64,000 nucleotides of DNA from Varanus komodoensis (Eukaryota > Chordata > Lepidosauria > Squamata > Varanidae). Shown piece by piece: positions 11,746 through 22,495 of this stretch. Each line of letters begins with the position of its first letter. Position 1 is the first letter of the stretch. Location of the stretch: assembly GCF_004798865.1 (NCBI RefSeq), contig NW_025335505.1, forward strand, positions 22,671,924-22,735,923, in the 5' to 3' direction. The translations under genes were made by a program, and so were the position numbers. Below the pieces are notes generated by a model. That model ran no database searches, was not told where the DNA came from, and saw nothing but the letters and a program-made list of their open reading frames with translations.

Positions 11746-14177
11746 CTTGGATGCTTCCTTGACAAGTGAAATATACAAGAAAATTGATCAGGCAAGACTG
11801 CATGTATCTGCCAAAACAGCATACTTGCAAAGTACTAAAAAGAAATAACAATTAAAAATTATGAACATGGTAATTTTCAGGGGACAAAACCAACTTCAAA
11901 CCAACCCCAAATGGACATTTTTTTCCAGCTCCAAAAAATTAAGGAAAGAAAATGGTAGTAAATGAAAAGGTGTCACAAGCAGAGCTGGATAGGGTAAGAG
12001 AAGGGAGATTTTGCTACAAAGGGCACTGGCATACATACCATAGCTAGTCAGGTGGAGAAAACAGGGAAAACAAGCCATGATAAACCCCACTGTCTGTCTT
12101 GTACATTGGATTGTTTCCAAACTACACATACTGCATGCCAGAAAGAGAGCTTCTTGTGCTGTAAGACAGGGGGCAAGTGACTAACATCAAAGCTACCAAA
12201 GCTCCTGACTTCGTAAAATGGCTCTGTGGATCCTGCAAAATTTAGCATGGCCATTTTGAGCACACCTTTATTCTTATGTGTAAGCACACCAAGTATAAAA
12301 TACTAATAGTTGAACATATTCACTGTAGGACCAACATTCTAAAAAACACAAGAACAGCATTAAATAATTATCTTCATTATTTAAACAATTCACATTTCTA
12401 AGTCAAGGGCTATGCTAAATTGACATTCCAGAACAAGTGAAGACCAAAGAAAAGGAATTCAACCCAAATGAAACTTGGAGAGGCTAGCCAAACGCTGTTA
12501 TTGATTTAAAAAAAGTTTTGTGTTGTTGTGGTTGTTGCTGTTGTTTACATTGAGTACAAGCATCTCACTGCCAAATCTAAACCCAGCTCTTTAGCTTTTC
12601 AGTAGCAGCATATTAAAGTAATGAGGATCATCTAAAAACTAGCTTACGAAAAAGTGCTTTTTCCAGCCTTCCCCAGCATGGTTCATTGGAACGTAATTGC
12701 TACCATTACTGAATGAGAGAAATTCATGTCCAATACATCTTCAGGCTATGAAGCTGGGGGACACTGCTTTATTCTTTGGGACCATAAATTTAACATAGTA
12801 TAGCAGAGATCACTGTTAATTGAACATTCTAGTTCAATTAACAGTGCCACAATAATTACAACTCACCTAGCTCTACCGTTGCAATTTTGTAGCTCACACC
12901 CAACTAAAAATGCAGGCAAAACTTCAGAATGGCCTCACATGGCTTCTTCCCTATTAATAAAAGCTCCATGGTAATTCCATGAATAGCATTACAAACCCTC
13001 CAGCTGTACCTATTTAATAGGTACAGTACCTGCTTTTTCCACCCAGTATCTAATACTGGAACACACTTTATCTATTTGGCTTGTAGAACATTCCATCTTT
13101 CTTGACAAACAACAATATAAATATAGGCTGGGTTTTTACATTCTGATAATAGAATTAACATCTGCATTCATATCCATGTTGAATGTATTCCCTAGATACT
13201 AAGCCATTTTTCTTTAAAAATAATAAAGTCTATAAAATGCTAGAGCAGTTATGAAAGCCAGTAAAATGTATCCAGCCATCCGACTTTGCATCTGTGTCAC
13301 CACTGTTTTTCTTCCCATCAGACAACTATTCATGCCTATTTGTACACTTCTGTTAAGTGCACACTTCTGCCAAGAATATGCCCCACTGTCAAGCTTTTTC
13401 TTACCTGTTCAAGTGAAAATTTTGCAGCTGGAATTTTTCCAGCTCAACTGTTAACATTTTTCCAGCCCAACTGTTAGCATTGCCATGAAAATCATCACAA
13501 TGAAAGATCTGCATCTACAGTCATGATATTTCACCTTCATTTTCTTATAGTAAAGCCAGAATACTTAAAGTGAGGCACGAATCTGAAAAAGATGTATGTT
13601 TAAATTGCAAAATGGTGAATCAGTGGCAAGTGCTAAGAGAAAGAGAAGTTTGAGTTCAGCACATGCTTAGAAAAATAGATAGATGTTAAATAATAAATAC
13701 AGCCCCCACTTCTCTAAAACACTAGATCTCAGTACTGCTGAGTATTATTATATCCACTTTTTCCTTCAACACCAATAATTTTCCTAGGAGACACTAATAA
13801 CTACCATAGAGTCAGTGAACCTGATGTGTTGAAAGAAGATCTCTGAACTCCTATGCTTGCAAATTTCTGCTGATGTTATCTGCTGGCCACCTGCATTCTA
13901 TTTTAGGTAAAACTGCTTATGCAATATGTTCAAATCTAAAGCTGTAATTAAGTAAATTCTTCAGACACTGGATCAACAAGCAGTCACTTTCCTTTTCGAT
14001 CACCATTAATCAGGTACTGTGTGTTTGTAAACTGCCTTTTAAGGTGCAATCGGATACAGACTTACCCAAAAGTAAGTCACACTGAACTAAATGGAAATTG
14101 CTTCCAAATACACATGCATAAATTTGCATTGATAACAGTTAATAAGTTTCATCTAAGAGAAATACACTGGTACAGCC
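11746..14177. other. Unique AT-rich DNA, no gene recognised
   Basis: No gene or clear mobile element is supported. Overlapping short frames around 11896-12287 and 13251-13477 lack known domains. Around 14045-14085 there is a diverged piece of the small repeat with the word acttacc..aagtaagtcacactgaact, also seen at about 26940 and 49250. Confidence 0.45.
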
Positions 14178-14181
14178 AGTT

Positions 14182-14212
<31 letters not shown>

Positions 14213-14265
14213 TTATTTGCATTTATATACCACCCTAATATCTCAGAGGGCTCTCAATTTAATGT
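14178..14265 (-). repeat. (TTTA)n tract with LINE/SINE 3' tail
   Basis: About nine tandem ttta units (14183-14216) are followed by tttgcatttataccaccc and agagggctctcaattt. Read on the minus strand, this is the end of an L2-like or SINE 3' tail with its (TAAA)n extension. Only the last tens of bases are present. Confidence 0.6.
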
Positions 14266-14479
14266 TCTTAAATAAAACCAAATGAGATACATGTGTTTTC
14301 TCCGTAAGATGACAGCAACAAAACTTTCCCTCAAAGATGAAGGGCAAGTTCTCATGACTGATACGAACTTTTATGGTGCATTTAAGACAAGTGGTTTGGG
14401 GGCCAATGTAAATATTCAAGCTATGGTGGTCAGGGTGCCATGGCTACCGTGAATATTCAAGCTACAACAGGTGGTCCCT

Positions 14480-14612
14480 GTGGCTTATAGTGTGAGGACA
14501 CTAAAATGATAGGTTGTTCCTGTGGTTAACAAACCAACCACAACCAATGAGCTATTTTGGATTACAACAACCCACCCTGCACTGGGTTCACACATCACAA
14601 CAACTTTCAGTG
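14480..14612. repeat. Foldback repeat family B, partial
   Basis: Contains ggttgttcctgtggttaac, caaccaatgag, acaacaaccca and gggttcacacatcacaacaa. The last is the family's end motif, seen also near 10330 and, as its complement, at 48490. Only one arm is clear here. Confidence 0.5.
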
Positions 14613-15042
14613 AATGCCTAGATAGACTTGAATATATGCATAATGGCTGCCAGCATGCTCCCAGAGTAGGTTGCAGTGATCATGCAAACCAGTCCAATAA
14701 AAACTTGCAATACCTTTAAACAAAACAAGGTTCTTTTTTTTTTTTTTTACTACAAAAAGGTAGGAATACCTATAAAACAAGATACTATCAACTGCTAAAC
14801 AGTACCTGGTATCAGCAGAGATGCATGCAGTAGGTCAAATAGATACTTCCCTTCCTACTACTTGCACTTCCCCTCCCGCAAATTACTTTCAGAGGGCTCC
14901 CCAAACTGGTAAAGCAGATTTGCACCATACGGGAGGGGTTTACAGGTAGAGGGGAAACAGGATCCACTAGCAGTATCTACTCTATTAACATAAAATGCCT
15001 GTCATAGCCCTCCTGGAGTAATTAGACTAATATGGGACTGGT

Positions 15043-15069
15043 GAATATGACAGTGAAACTGAAGGTGCC
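15043..15069 (+). repeat. 27-bp block repeated inverted at 59853-59879
   Basis: All 27 bases read identically to the reverse complement of 59853-59879. The flanks do not extend the match far. The block directly precedes a CR1-like 3' terminus at 15073. An exact match of this length between two neutral sites 45 kb apart suggests a shared repeat; the parent family was not recognised. Confidence 0.6.
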
Positions 15070-15072
15070 AGA

Positions 15073-15115
15073 ACAACAGAAACACAGAAACAGAGCAAGT
15101 CAGAAGGAGGAGAGC
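15073..15115 (-). repeat. CR1 3'-terminal stub
   Basis: The text agaaacacagaaacagagca followed by agtcagaagg nearly matches the 3' terminus of the full-length CR1 at 37362 (agaaacatagaaacagagcg, agtcagaagg). Only about 40 bp of the element is recognisable, as is common for severely 5'-truncated CR1 insertions. Confidence 0.6.
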
Positions 15116-15469
15116 TTAATTCTGTTTAAAGAGATGAGTGGTTCTTGGCATACCATGGCAAATGTGCCACTGTTCAGCACCTGTATTTTTCCTTGAATTG
15201 TAATAGTATAACAGAAGTAGGAAGTATATGCTATTGGTTTTAAGAGGAGGGTTGTAGGGGTGCTGCGTTTTGTTTTTTAATAAATACTCTAATTAAAAAA
15301 TACACAACATTTAAATTGCATTAAGTGTGCTTTCATTTTTTCCTCAAATATTTCAGGTCAAATGCTTGTGGGGTATTGAGACAAAAATTATTAAAGGGTA
15401 CATTTTAAAAGCCTCTTTCTTTTGCTAAATACAAGTAAAACAGATATGTTAGATTAGATCTCTCTAGGG

Positions 15470-15605
15470 CAGGAGCGCACAATCTGTGGATCTCCAAATT
15501 TTCTGACTTACAGCTCCCAGCAGCACTCAGCAACAAAGTCAGTGGTGAAACTGATGGGGAGTTGTAGGTCAAAACATCTGAAGATCCACAAGTTGTGCTC
15601 TTTCA
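15470..15605. mobile_element. hAT-like foldback MITE, family A
   Basis: Both arms pair over most of the element. The left arm reads gcacaatctgtggatctcca; the right arm, reverse-complemented, reads gcacaacttgtggatcttca. Both continue into tacaactccc-type text. Flanking octamers ctctaggg (15462-15469) and ctctagct (15606-15613) agree at 6 of 8 positions, consistent with an old 8-bp hAT duplication. There is no coding capacity at 136 bp. The nearly palindromic transcript could fold into a hairpin. Confidence 0.65.
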
Positions 15606-16134
15606 CTCTAGCTCCTCAAGACTTTTTCTGATGCAAACTGAAAATATTCCATCCAAATAACCGAATTAATCAATTTGTACTGGAACTTTTTCCAGTTCAA
15701 AACTTTCTGTAAAACCCTCATCAAATGTCTGAAGTTTTCATTGTACAGAAATGATTAAACCAAAGGCAATTATGCCCAGCTCTTTTTTAAGCTATGTTTG
15801 ATACATGAAGTTTAATATCTATGCTCTCCTCCTGATTCTAAATTTCAGTACAGTTCAGTTCACCTTTGTACAGAACTCAGCCAGATTACAGTGATGATTT
15901 AAGATGTTCTTTAATAAAACAAAAACAATGCAGACACATCTCTTTCAATAATTACATCCTATAATAGCTTTGAGGTATCAGCTCTCTCATTCATCTCAGC
16001 AGCCAATTATAGGTTTAGGAGTCAATATTGACCAAGTTAATTGTCACCTACTTGACTAATTGTTGTGAGGCACAATGCTCAGCTACTAAGTCCCATAATT
16101 TCTGAGCTTTCAAGTTTTAATCAGTTCAGCCATG

Positions 16135-16305
16135 GAGCCAGCTGGGTGACTTTGGGTCAGTAACAGACTCTCAGCCTGACCTACCTCACAGGGTTGTTGT
16201 AGGGATAAGACTGACAGCAGCAGGAAAATGAGGTAAGCTACTCTGAATTCTTTTTTTTTTTTTAAGTTAAGATAGCAATTAAATAAATAAATAAATAAAT
16301 GTTAC
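16135..16305 (+). repeat. CORE-type SINE, 5'-truncated
   Basis: The sequence runs gctgggtgactttgggtcag, then cctacctcacagggttgttg, then gaggtaagctactctgaatt, and ends in a T-run and (AAAT)n at 16282-16302. This is the MIR/CORE-SINE body with an L2-like tail that is widespread in squamates. The tRNA-derived head is missing. Similar copies lie at 18655-19025. Confidence 0.7.
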
Positions 16306-16839
16306 TATTGAGATAACTCAGAACAACCTAGGGTAGTTTCAGAATGCTATAGAAGATGCAATATAAAATTCTGGAAAAGGGAAGGAAGAAATAGCAGGAA
16401 ATGGTAACCAAGCTTGTGCTTTTTCTGTCATTTTATACTGTTATATTTATTGTATTTTTCCACTGACTTGATCTCTTTGGAAGAAGAGCACTTTTTAACT
16501 ATCTAAATAAATAAATATAGAATTATGTTACAAAGTAAACTCTGCCCGTGCACCACTTTTATTGCTTCTCACTTCTTCTAATCAGGCTGACAGTGCTTGC
16601 TTTAGAAACCACTGGTAATGCAATAGCAACAGAGTTGCACATTTTTTGGCCTTAGAATCAGATACAAAGCAACACCACACAATGTCTAAAGGGCATTCAT
16701 TGCCTCTGATAGAGAAAGTAAACTGACAGTACTTCTGTTGTTTCACCACTTCCAAAGATTTCTTCTCCACGAGAATTCAAAGGATTCAAGTTAAAGTTGC
16801 CACCAAAAGACCAAGCAACATGTTCAGCTATGTTGCGAA

Positions 16840-17296
16840 CATAGATCACAAGCTAAATTATGAATCAACAATGCTATTTTAGGCTGCTTTAATAGAAGTA
16901 TCAATTGCAAAACATGAGAAGTAGTTATTCCTCTACATTCCGTGCTGGTCAGACCTGGGCACCACAATTTAAGAAAGGTACAGGTGAGAGGGACAACAAG
17001 GGATGATCCAGGGACTGGGAACAAAGCCCTAAGAGCTGGGAAGAGCCAGGATACAGAATAACAGGCTAAAGTTACAGGATTCCGGCTAGATATCAGGAAA
17101 ATATTCCTGACTGTTAGAGCATTAGGACAATGGAACCAATGACCTAGAGAGGTTGTGGGCTCGCCCACACTAGAGGCATCCAGATGCAACTGGACAGCCA
17201 TCTGAGAGGGATGGTGTAACTTGGTGTCCTGCACCAGCAGGAGGTTAGACCTAATGGCCTTCTGGACCCTTCCAACTCTTCTGTTCTATGATTCCA
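16840..17296 (+). repeat. CR1 LINE 3' end
   Basis: Contains diverged text for the CR1 ORF2 C-terminal region (tattttaggctgctttaata, ggcaccacaatttaagaaag, aacaaagccctaagagctgg). A typical 3' UTR follows (gttgtgggctcgcccacact, ccttccaactcttctgttct). It ends in the CR1 octamer ttctatgattc at about 17285-17295. It shares this layout with the copy at 60672-61398. It is 5'-truncated, with no target duplication recognised. Confidence 0.85.
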
Positions 17297-18654
17297 GAAA
17301 CAAATTCATCTTAAAAGCATTTCTAATTTTGATAGCAATCTGAACATCAAAAAAGGAAGTGAGAATTGAAAAGAAACATAAAATACGAATCCAGTGAAGA
17401 AGTCCAAAATGTATTAGGGATTTCTTAGTTCCTTTTGGCACTCAGTGGAAGAAACCTAGAAAATTATCCCACTGCTAGTCAGCAGATGTCAATGTTATCT
17501 ACGTATCCCAACACCAAAAATCAATTTGTAAAGAACACCTCCTTACTGAAGAATAACTATACTTCATCTGATTGTTCCTTTTTAATGTTCATATATTTAT
17601 GTAAAGTATGAATTGTTTTGTTTAGGCACTGGACAAACAGATGAGAAGTTCAAATAAATGATACAAAGAGATATATATTTATAATTTTAAATGCATTGGC
17701 TGACAATACCTAAGCATGTTCCAATATTAGATGTAAGGTAAGCTGAATGTTCTATTGTTTTCTCTTGGTTACAGGATCACAGATAAACAATACACATATT
17801 ACTTTAGCTTTAGGAAGCTGGCAATAATAAAACACTAGTTTACTGTGTAACCAACATCTAGCCAATTACCCTACCCAAATGCATCCTAGTTAACTCACTG
17901 CCTTGTTCTGAGGGCTTAGAATGTCTTCTTTCTGATGGGGTTCTGTTTACTTGGATACATGCAAAGCTTCTCTTAGACGGCTCCTTTAATCTCCATTCTG
18001 ATTCAGCAACTGCTCTCAACTCAGCACCTGTTGATACTCGGTCTGTCTCTGGAGATTTCCTCATCATAACGACCTCACCAACTCTTTCCTCTAATACTTG
18101 CTTACAGTTAGTCTGGCTAAAACCAGAATCCTTTACTTGACATCTGTATCTTGTTGATAAGTGTTGATTGTCAAACACACAGAGAACTTTCCTTGCTCTC
18201 CAAAATTATTCTTATCGGTTATCAGGAACAACTTGGTAACAATCCTAGGTAGACACGACACTCGGTCTACTGTTTTGAGCTGCAAGCGCAAGGAAAAGCG
18301 TGAATGTTTTGCGAACAGTTTTCTTCCCAGGCGAGGCCTTGGACTGGAGGTGGAGAGAAAAGGCAGTGCTGAAGAAACTGGAGCTGAGCCATCAAAGGTG
18401 AAAGGAAATATGGACATTATAACTGATGAAAAGAACGTATAAGAGCACAGAAGGAAATTTAAATGGACAGCAAAGAGGAGGGGGTAGCAGATAGGAGCAG
18501 AAGCTGCAATTGTAAGAAATTTTCTCTGGCAGCCTGGAAAGTCCTTCAGAGAAGATATGCTGTAAAGAACAGCACATTCCCAGGAACTCACTCTGAACAG
18601 ATGCGTTTGGGGGGGAAAGAGCAACAAAGAAGTTTCCTACCCTGGAAACTCGTA
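17297..18654. other. Unique DNA; open frames of unknown status at 17.86-18.63 kb
   Basis: No known gene was recognised. Between about 17858 and 18178 the minus strand has an open stretch of 106 codons starting with a non-ATG codon. It is rich in charged residues (for example EERVGEVVMMRKSPETDRVS). A second 164-codon minus-strand frame overlaps 18133-18627. The region keeps more CpG than its surroundings (18210-18340). No splice signals, start ATG context or domain supports either frame. A decayed repeat, a processed copy or chance openness are all possible. Confidence 0.35.
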
Positions 18655-18858
18655 CTGCTACTTCTTATATTACATTTATATCCTCCCTGTTTTTTCTCTT
18701 GCAAGGCACCCAAAGTGGCTTCCATAGATTTTCTCCACTCCCCAAAACCAACCCTGGAGGTAGCTTAGGCTGAGCGTGAGTGTCTGGCTGAAAGTCACCC
18801 TGTGAGCTTAATGGTCAAGTAGGGACTACAACCTGAATTTCCCAGGTCTTCAGTCCAC
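18655..18858 (-). repeat. tRNA-derived CORE-type SINE, minus strand
   Basis: On the plus strand the tail comes first (atttatatcctccctgtttt, gcacccaaagtggcttcc). The CORE body follows (aggtagcttaggctgagcg, ctgaaagtcaccctgtgagc), then the remains of a tRNA-like head (gggactacaacctgaatttc). Intact members have a B-box complement of the form ggattcgaacc at that place. The order shows transcription on the minus strand. It sits head to head with the next SINE. Confidence 0.7.
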
Positions 18859-18859
18859 C

Positions 18860-19025
18860 CTAACTGGGTGACTTTGGGCCAGTCACAGACTCTCAGCCCA
18901 ACCTACCTCACAGGGTTGTTGTTGTGGGGAAAAGATGGAGGAGGAGAATGATGTAAGCTGCCTTGAGCCCTTTGTAGGAAAAAAGCAGGATATAAATCCA
19001 AAAATAAAAAAAATAAAAAATAAAA
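18860..19025 (+). repeat. CORE-type SINE, plus strand
   Basis: Begins ctgggtgactttgggccagt and continues through caacctacctcacagggttg and gatgtaagctgccttgagcc to aaaagcaggatataaatcc, ending in an (AAAAT)n-like tail. The tRNA head is absent. Together with the preceding minus-strand copy it forms an inverted SINE pair separated by only a few bases. Confidence 0.75.
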
Positions 19026-19449
19026 CATTTCAGCTTTCCAGAGGCAAAGGGGTAGGATGAGGAATGCAACAGAATCTTTGGAGATATATGATCCTTCAGA
19101 TACCTATAAAGGGCTTACATCATTTCTTCATCCCTATCCAAGCTCCAGGGTGGGGTTTTCCAGCAACTATTCCAGTGCAATGTACTACATGCACTCATTT
19201 GAGCTCCTTCGACAAACAGCAAGTGTTTATTGACAACTGCGGAAGCTAACATGCAGAATTTCCTCATAATACAACAAAGATCTGTTTGGTTTTGTGATAT
19301 GCTCTAAATAAGACATACAAGACTTTGACACAACTTCCTAGTTTCCACGCCCTGTTATAACTCAACCTAAGCCTAAGCATGTTTCAATCAAAAAAATCTC
19401 ATAAGGTTTGCCTGCCTCCACTTTCTTTCTCTGCCTTTGTTATTTACCT

Positions 19450-19535
19450 TGTTGAATTCTAGATTATAAGCTTCTCAGGGCAGAGACCTGTCTTCTTATA
19501 CTCTGTAAAATTCCATGCTTACTGATTTCACTACC
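19450..19535 (+). repeat. Ancient LINE 3' tail-like piece
   Basis: The text attataagcttctcagggca followed by gagacctgtcttcttatact and ctgtaaaattccatgcttac resembles the old amniote LINE tail of the form gtaagctccttggggcagagacctgtc...ctgtaaagcgccatgc. It is strongly diverged, so the family is not assigned. Confidence 0.45.
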
Positions 19536-22399
19536 TAAGTAATAGCAACTAGTATAGAAATGCATTATTCAAATTGCAATAGGTTAGCTCTTCATGCTAT
19601 GCACACAGCAGCGAGATGCAAAGATGAAGAAGTCCACTGTGTTCGGCAAAGACTAGAACTAAGTACTTCCCATCACCCACAAGAATTCAGCGAGAGAGAC
19701 ACAGGATATTACACTCAAGTTATTGTTCTCTGGCCCAAAGCCATGTGGGTAAGGAAGAGGCTCTAATGGAAGGACAGAAAAAACGCAGTACTAAGGACAA
19801 TGCTATTCATGTCAACAGAACCAAGAGAAAAAGAGACATCCTGCACAGTGGGGTAACATGTAACCACCTCTTCAACTGCCTCATCCAGCCACAGAGAGTT
19901 GGTTGGGGCACTGACTACCTAGAGAAATAGTCCCCGCAGCAGATCTGTGTAGGCTCACAGAGAATTGGGCCATTTGGAATCAAAGGGGTTAACAAAAGAG
20001 TCTGCAGTCAAAATATAGTGTCCAGTCTGAAGTTTTATTCAATCAACCTCTCTTCCCTTTCAGGGACTGCCAAAGTGTTTCCGTTTCCCCCAGAAAGATG
20101 GGGAAAGGACTACCAACTCTCATCTCCCATAAAGTCACACTCATTGCAGACTATATTTAACTCTATGTTTTGCTTCAGTTCCAGACTCTGAAGCTCTGCA
20201 TGGATTACACCTAAACAAAGCTCAGATGGGCTCTAGGTGCACTGGGGAAAAGAAGCAATACAAAGGAAAAAGAGTACATATTTCACAGGGAAAAGCTTTC
20301 TATTAAAAGCATTGTATTTTGATTGTGAATAGGTCTATAACACTCTAGATTCACAGAACAAACCAGAAAAATGATGCAATTTTACCAGCAGAAAACACTG
20401 CTGAATACAACCGATATTATGATAAAAATAGTTGCCACATCATTCCATCCTGCTGTTGCAGTTAACAGTTTTCATTGGGCCCGAACAGCTAAATAAATTA
20501 AACGAACAGGAAGTATAAAAGGGAAAACCAAGACAAGGGATTATTTATTACTCCCTATATAAAGAACCATTCGTTTAACTGTCAGTATTCTAGCACATTC
20601 AGAACACAAACAATGCTTATCATGAAACAACCTTTTGGTGGTGTCTTGTGTTTTTGTTTTTAATTGTGGTGAGTAGACCTACTAGGAGTCAAATTAATCA
20701 TTACCACCTTTTTACCAACAGGATTCCCTTTACTACAATGGTGCAATATATTTAGATTCCTTTCTGGAGCCCCTTTCCCTGGAGATTTTATTGCAGGGAG
20801 GGAAGTCTAAATGTCACAGTTTAAGGCTGCAATACAATGGGCTATACCCTTGGTGCACACAAGCAATGAACTCGCAATCTTGCAAGTATTCTATGCATGA
20901 CAGCATAACAGAGCTTAGCAGAGACATCCTCAGCCTGGTCACAGCTCCCACTCTGCATGCTCAGGAGGCAGATGCTTCTGCCTCTCCCCCTGAGGAGTTC
21001 CCAAGGTAGGAGGCTGCAATAGCCATAAAATAGTTCATATCCTGGCCTCCACGTTCTTCCCGCCCCCCATACTCACCAGGAGGCCCACTTCACCCTCTCA
21101 GGGTTGACCTCAGAGAAGCAGCAGGTATGTTTTTTTTGGCAGTACCTGCAAGGGAGAGAGGAGGGTCGAATGCAGAGCTCCAAGATCAGAGCTCTGCTCC
21201 TGACTTCATATCTGGGAATCTAGAGTGTCCTGAGGCCGTAAGCATGAAAGAATGACTCTCCAAAAGACTTGTTAGTTTCAAAATTGCTTAGGCATATGGG
21301 AACATATACAAGACAGCCTCCAAAGAGAGATAGAATCCCAAAGATTGAATGGTGGCATCTGGCAGTAGGCATGTGACTCAGCAGCTCCAAGACAGCAACT
21401 GCTGGATTTTGAGGTCATTTCACTATGTCTATCATTTGCCCAATGACAGCACTGACACATTTTACAAGAAGTCAGGCAGTTCTATTTCTCCTAAAATTAG
21501 CAAGGATGGGACATTTTCCTTTTAAGTCATTAGAACTGACAAATGAGAATCAAAAAGAGTAAAAATAGATCATATATCTGAGAAACCCTTGCCTTATTGA
21601 GTTTGGACTAAATCAAGTATTTTCTCCTTCGCAGCCAAAAAGATTATCAGAACAGCTTACATATAATCAGTACAGCAAGACAGTCCTTCCTCACAAATTT
21701 ACAATTCTAAGAGACATGACACACAAGGAAAAATGAATGGGGAGGGAAGAGGGGAGAAATTAGTATTTCAGCATTGCTGGTAGAATTGCCCTCTTTTTCC
21801 CACTCATCTCCTTTAGTACAGCCTGATTAATGGACAAAGCTGCCTTTCACACTCCAGAATTTAATGTTTAATGTTTATTTAGTGCCAAGTATAGAACAAG
21901 TGCTCTACAGAACACAGTATTGATGTATTCCTCAGGCTTACAAAAACGAGTAAGAGAGTAATTGGGAAAGAATTCAGTCATTAACAAATAAGGCTTGGGA
22001 AAGGGACTAAGTGTAAAGCAACAGAGGAGCTACAAGTAAGGGTGGAAAAAGCATTGGTTGAGAAGTGCTTTCTGGGAAAGGACTTGAAAGCAATAACACT
22101 GCAAATGAGAATTTTTTAGTTAGGCTCTGAAAAGCACATTTCACCAAGTCAGAGGTGCCTTGACTATTTGTCTATTATTTGACTATTTGTCTTCTTCAGT
22201 AGGAGGGCCTGTTTACCTGAAGCACCTGGGCTTGTTTACCTCAATATGTATATAGGCACCTCTGGGTGGGCATACCTTGCCTTTCTGCTGCCTTTTGCCT
22301 GTGCTTGGTGGATAATATACAAACTAAATTGTGAATACATATAAAGGGCCCTGCCACAGCCCACAAGTCATGAAAAGAAAGAACCCACATATTGTCAAA
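19536..22399. other. Unique DNA, no gene recognised
   Basis: No gene or named element is supported. Several frames of 60-80 codons occur on both strands without known domains. The stretch at 21000-21200 is locally GC-richer. Around 21850-21905 there is text resembling a short LINE tail (ttaatgtttatttagtgcca). A small direct duplication of gactatttgtct lies near 22160-22190. Confidence 0.45.
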
Positions 22400-22495
22400 A
22401 CTGGGATGGTGTAAACTAGTGTCCTGCAACAGCAGGGGGTTGGACCCGATGGCCTTCATGACCCCTTCCAACTCTACTATTCTATGGTTCTATGG
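22400..22495 (+). repeat. CR1 LINE 3'-terminal stub
   Basis: About 95 bp of CR1 3' UTR: ctgggatggtgtaaactagt, gggggttggacccgatggcc, ccccttccaactctactatt. It ends in the tandem octamers attctatg/gttctatg, the CR1 terminal signature. Everything upstream of the UTR is absent. Confidence 0.85.
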
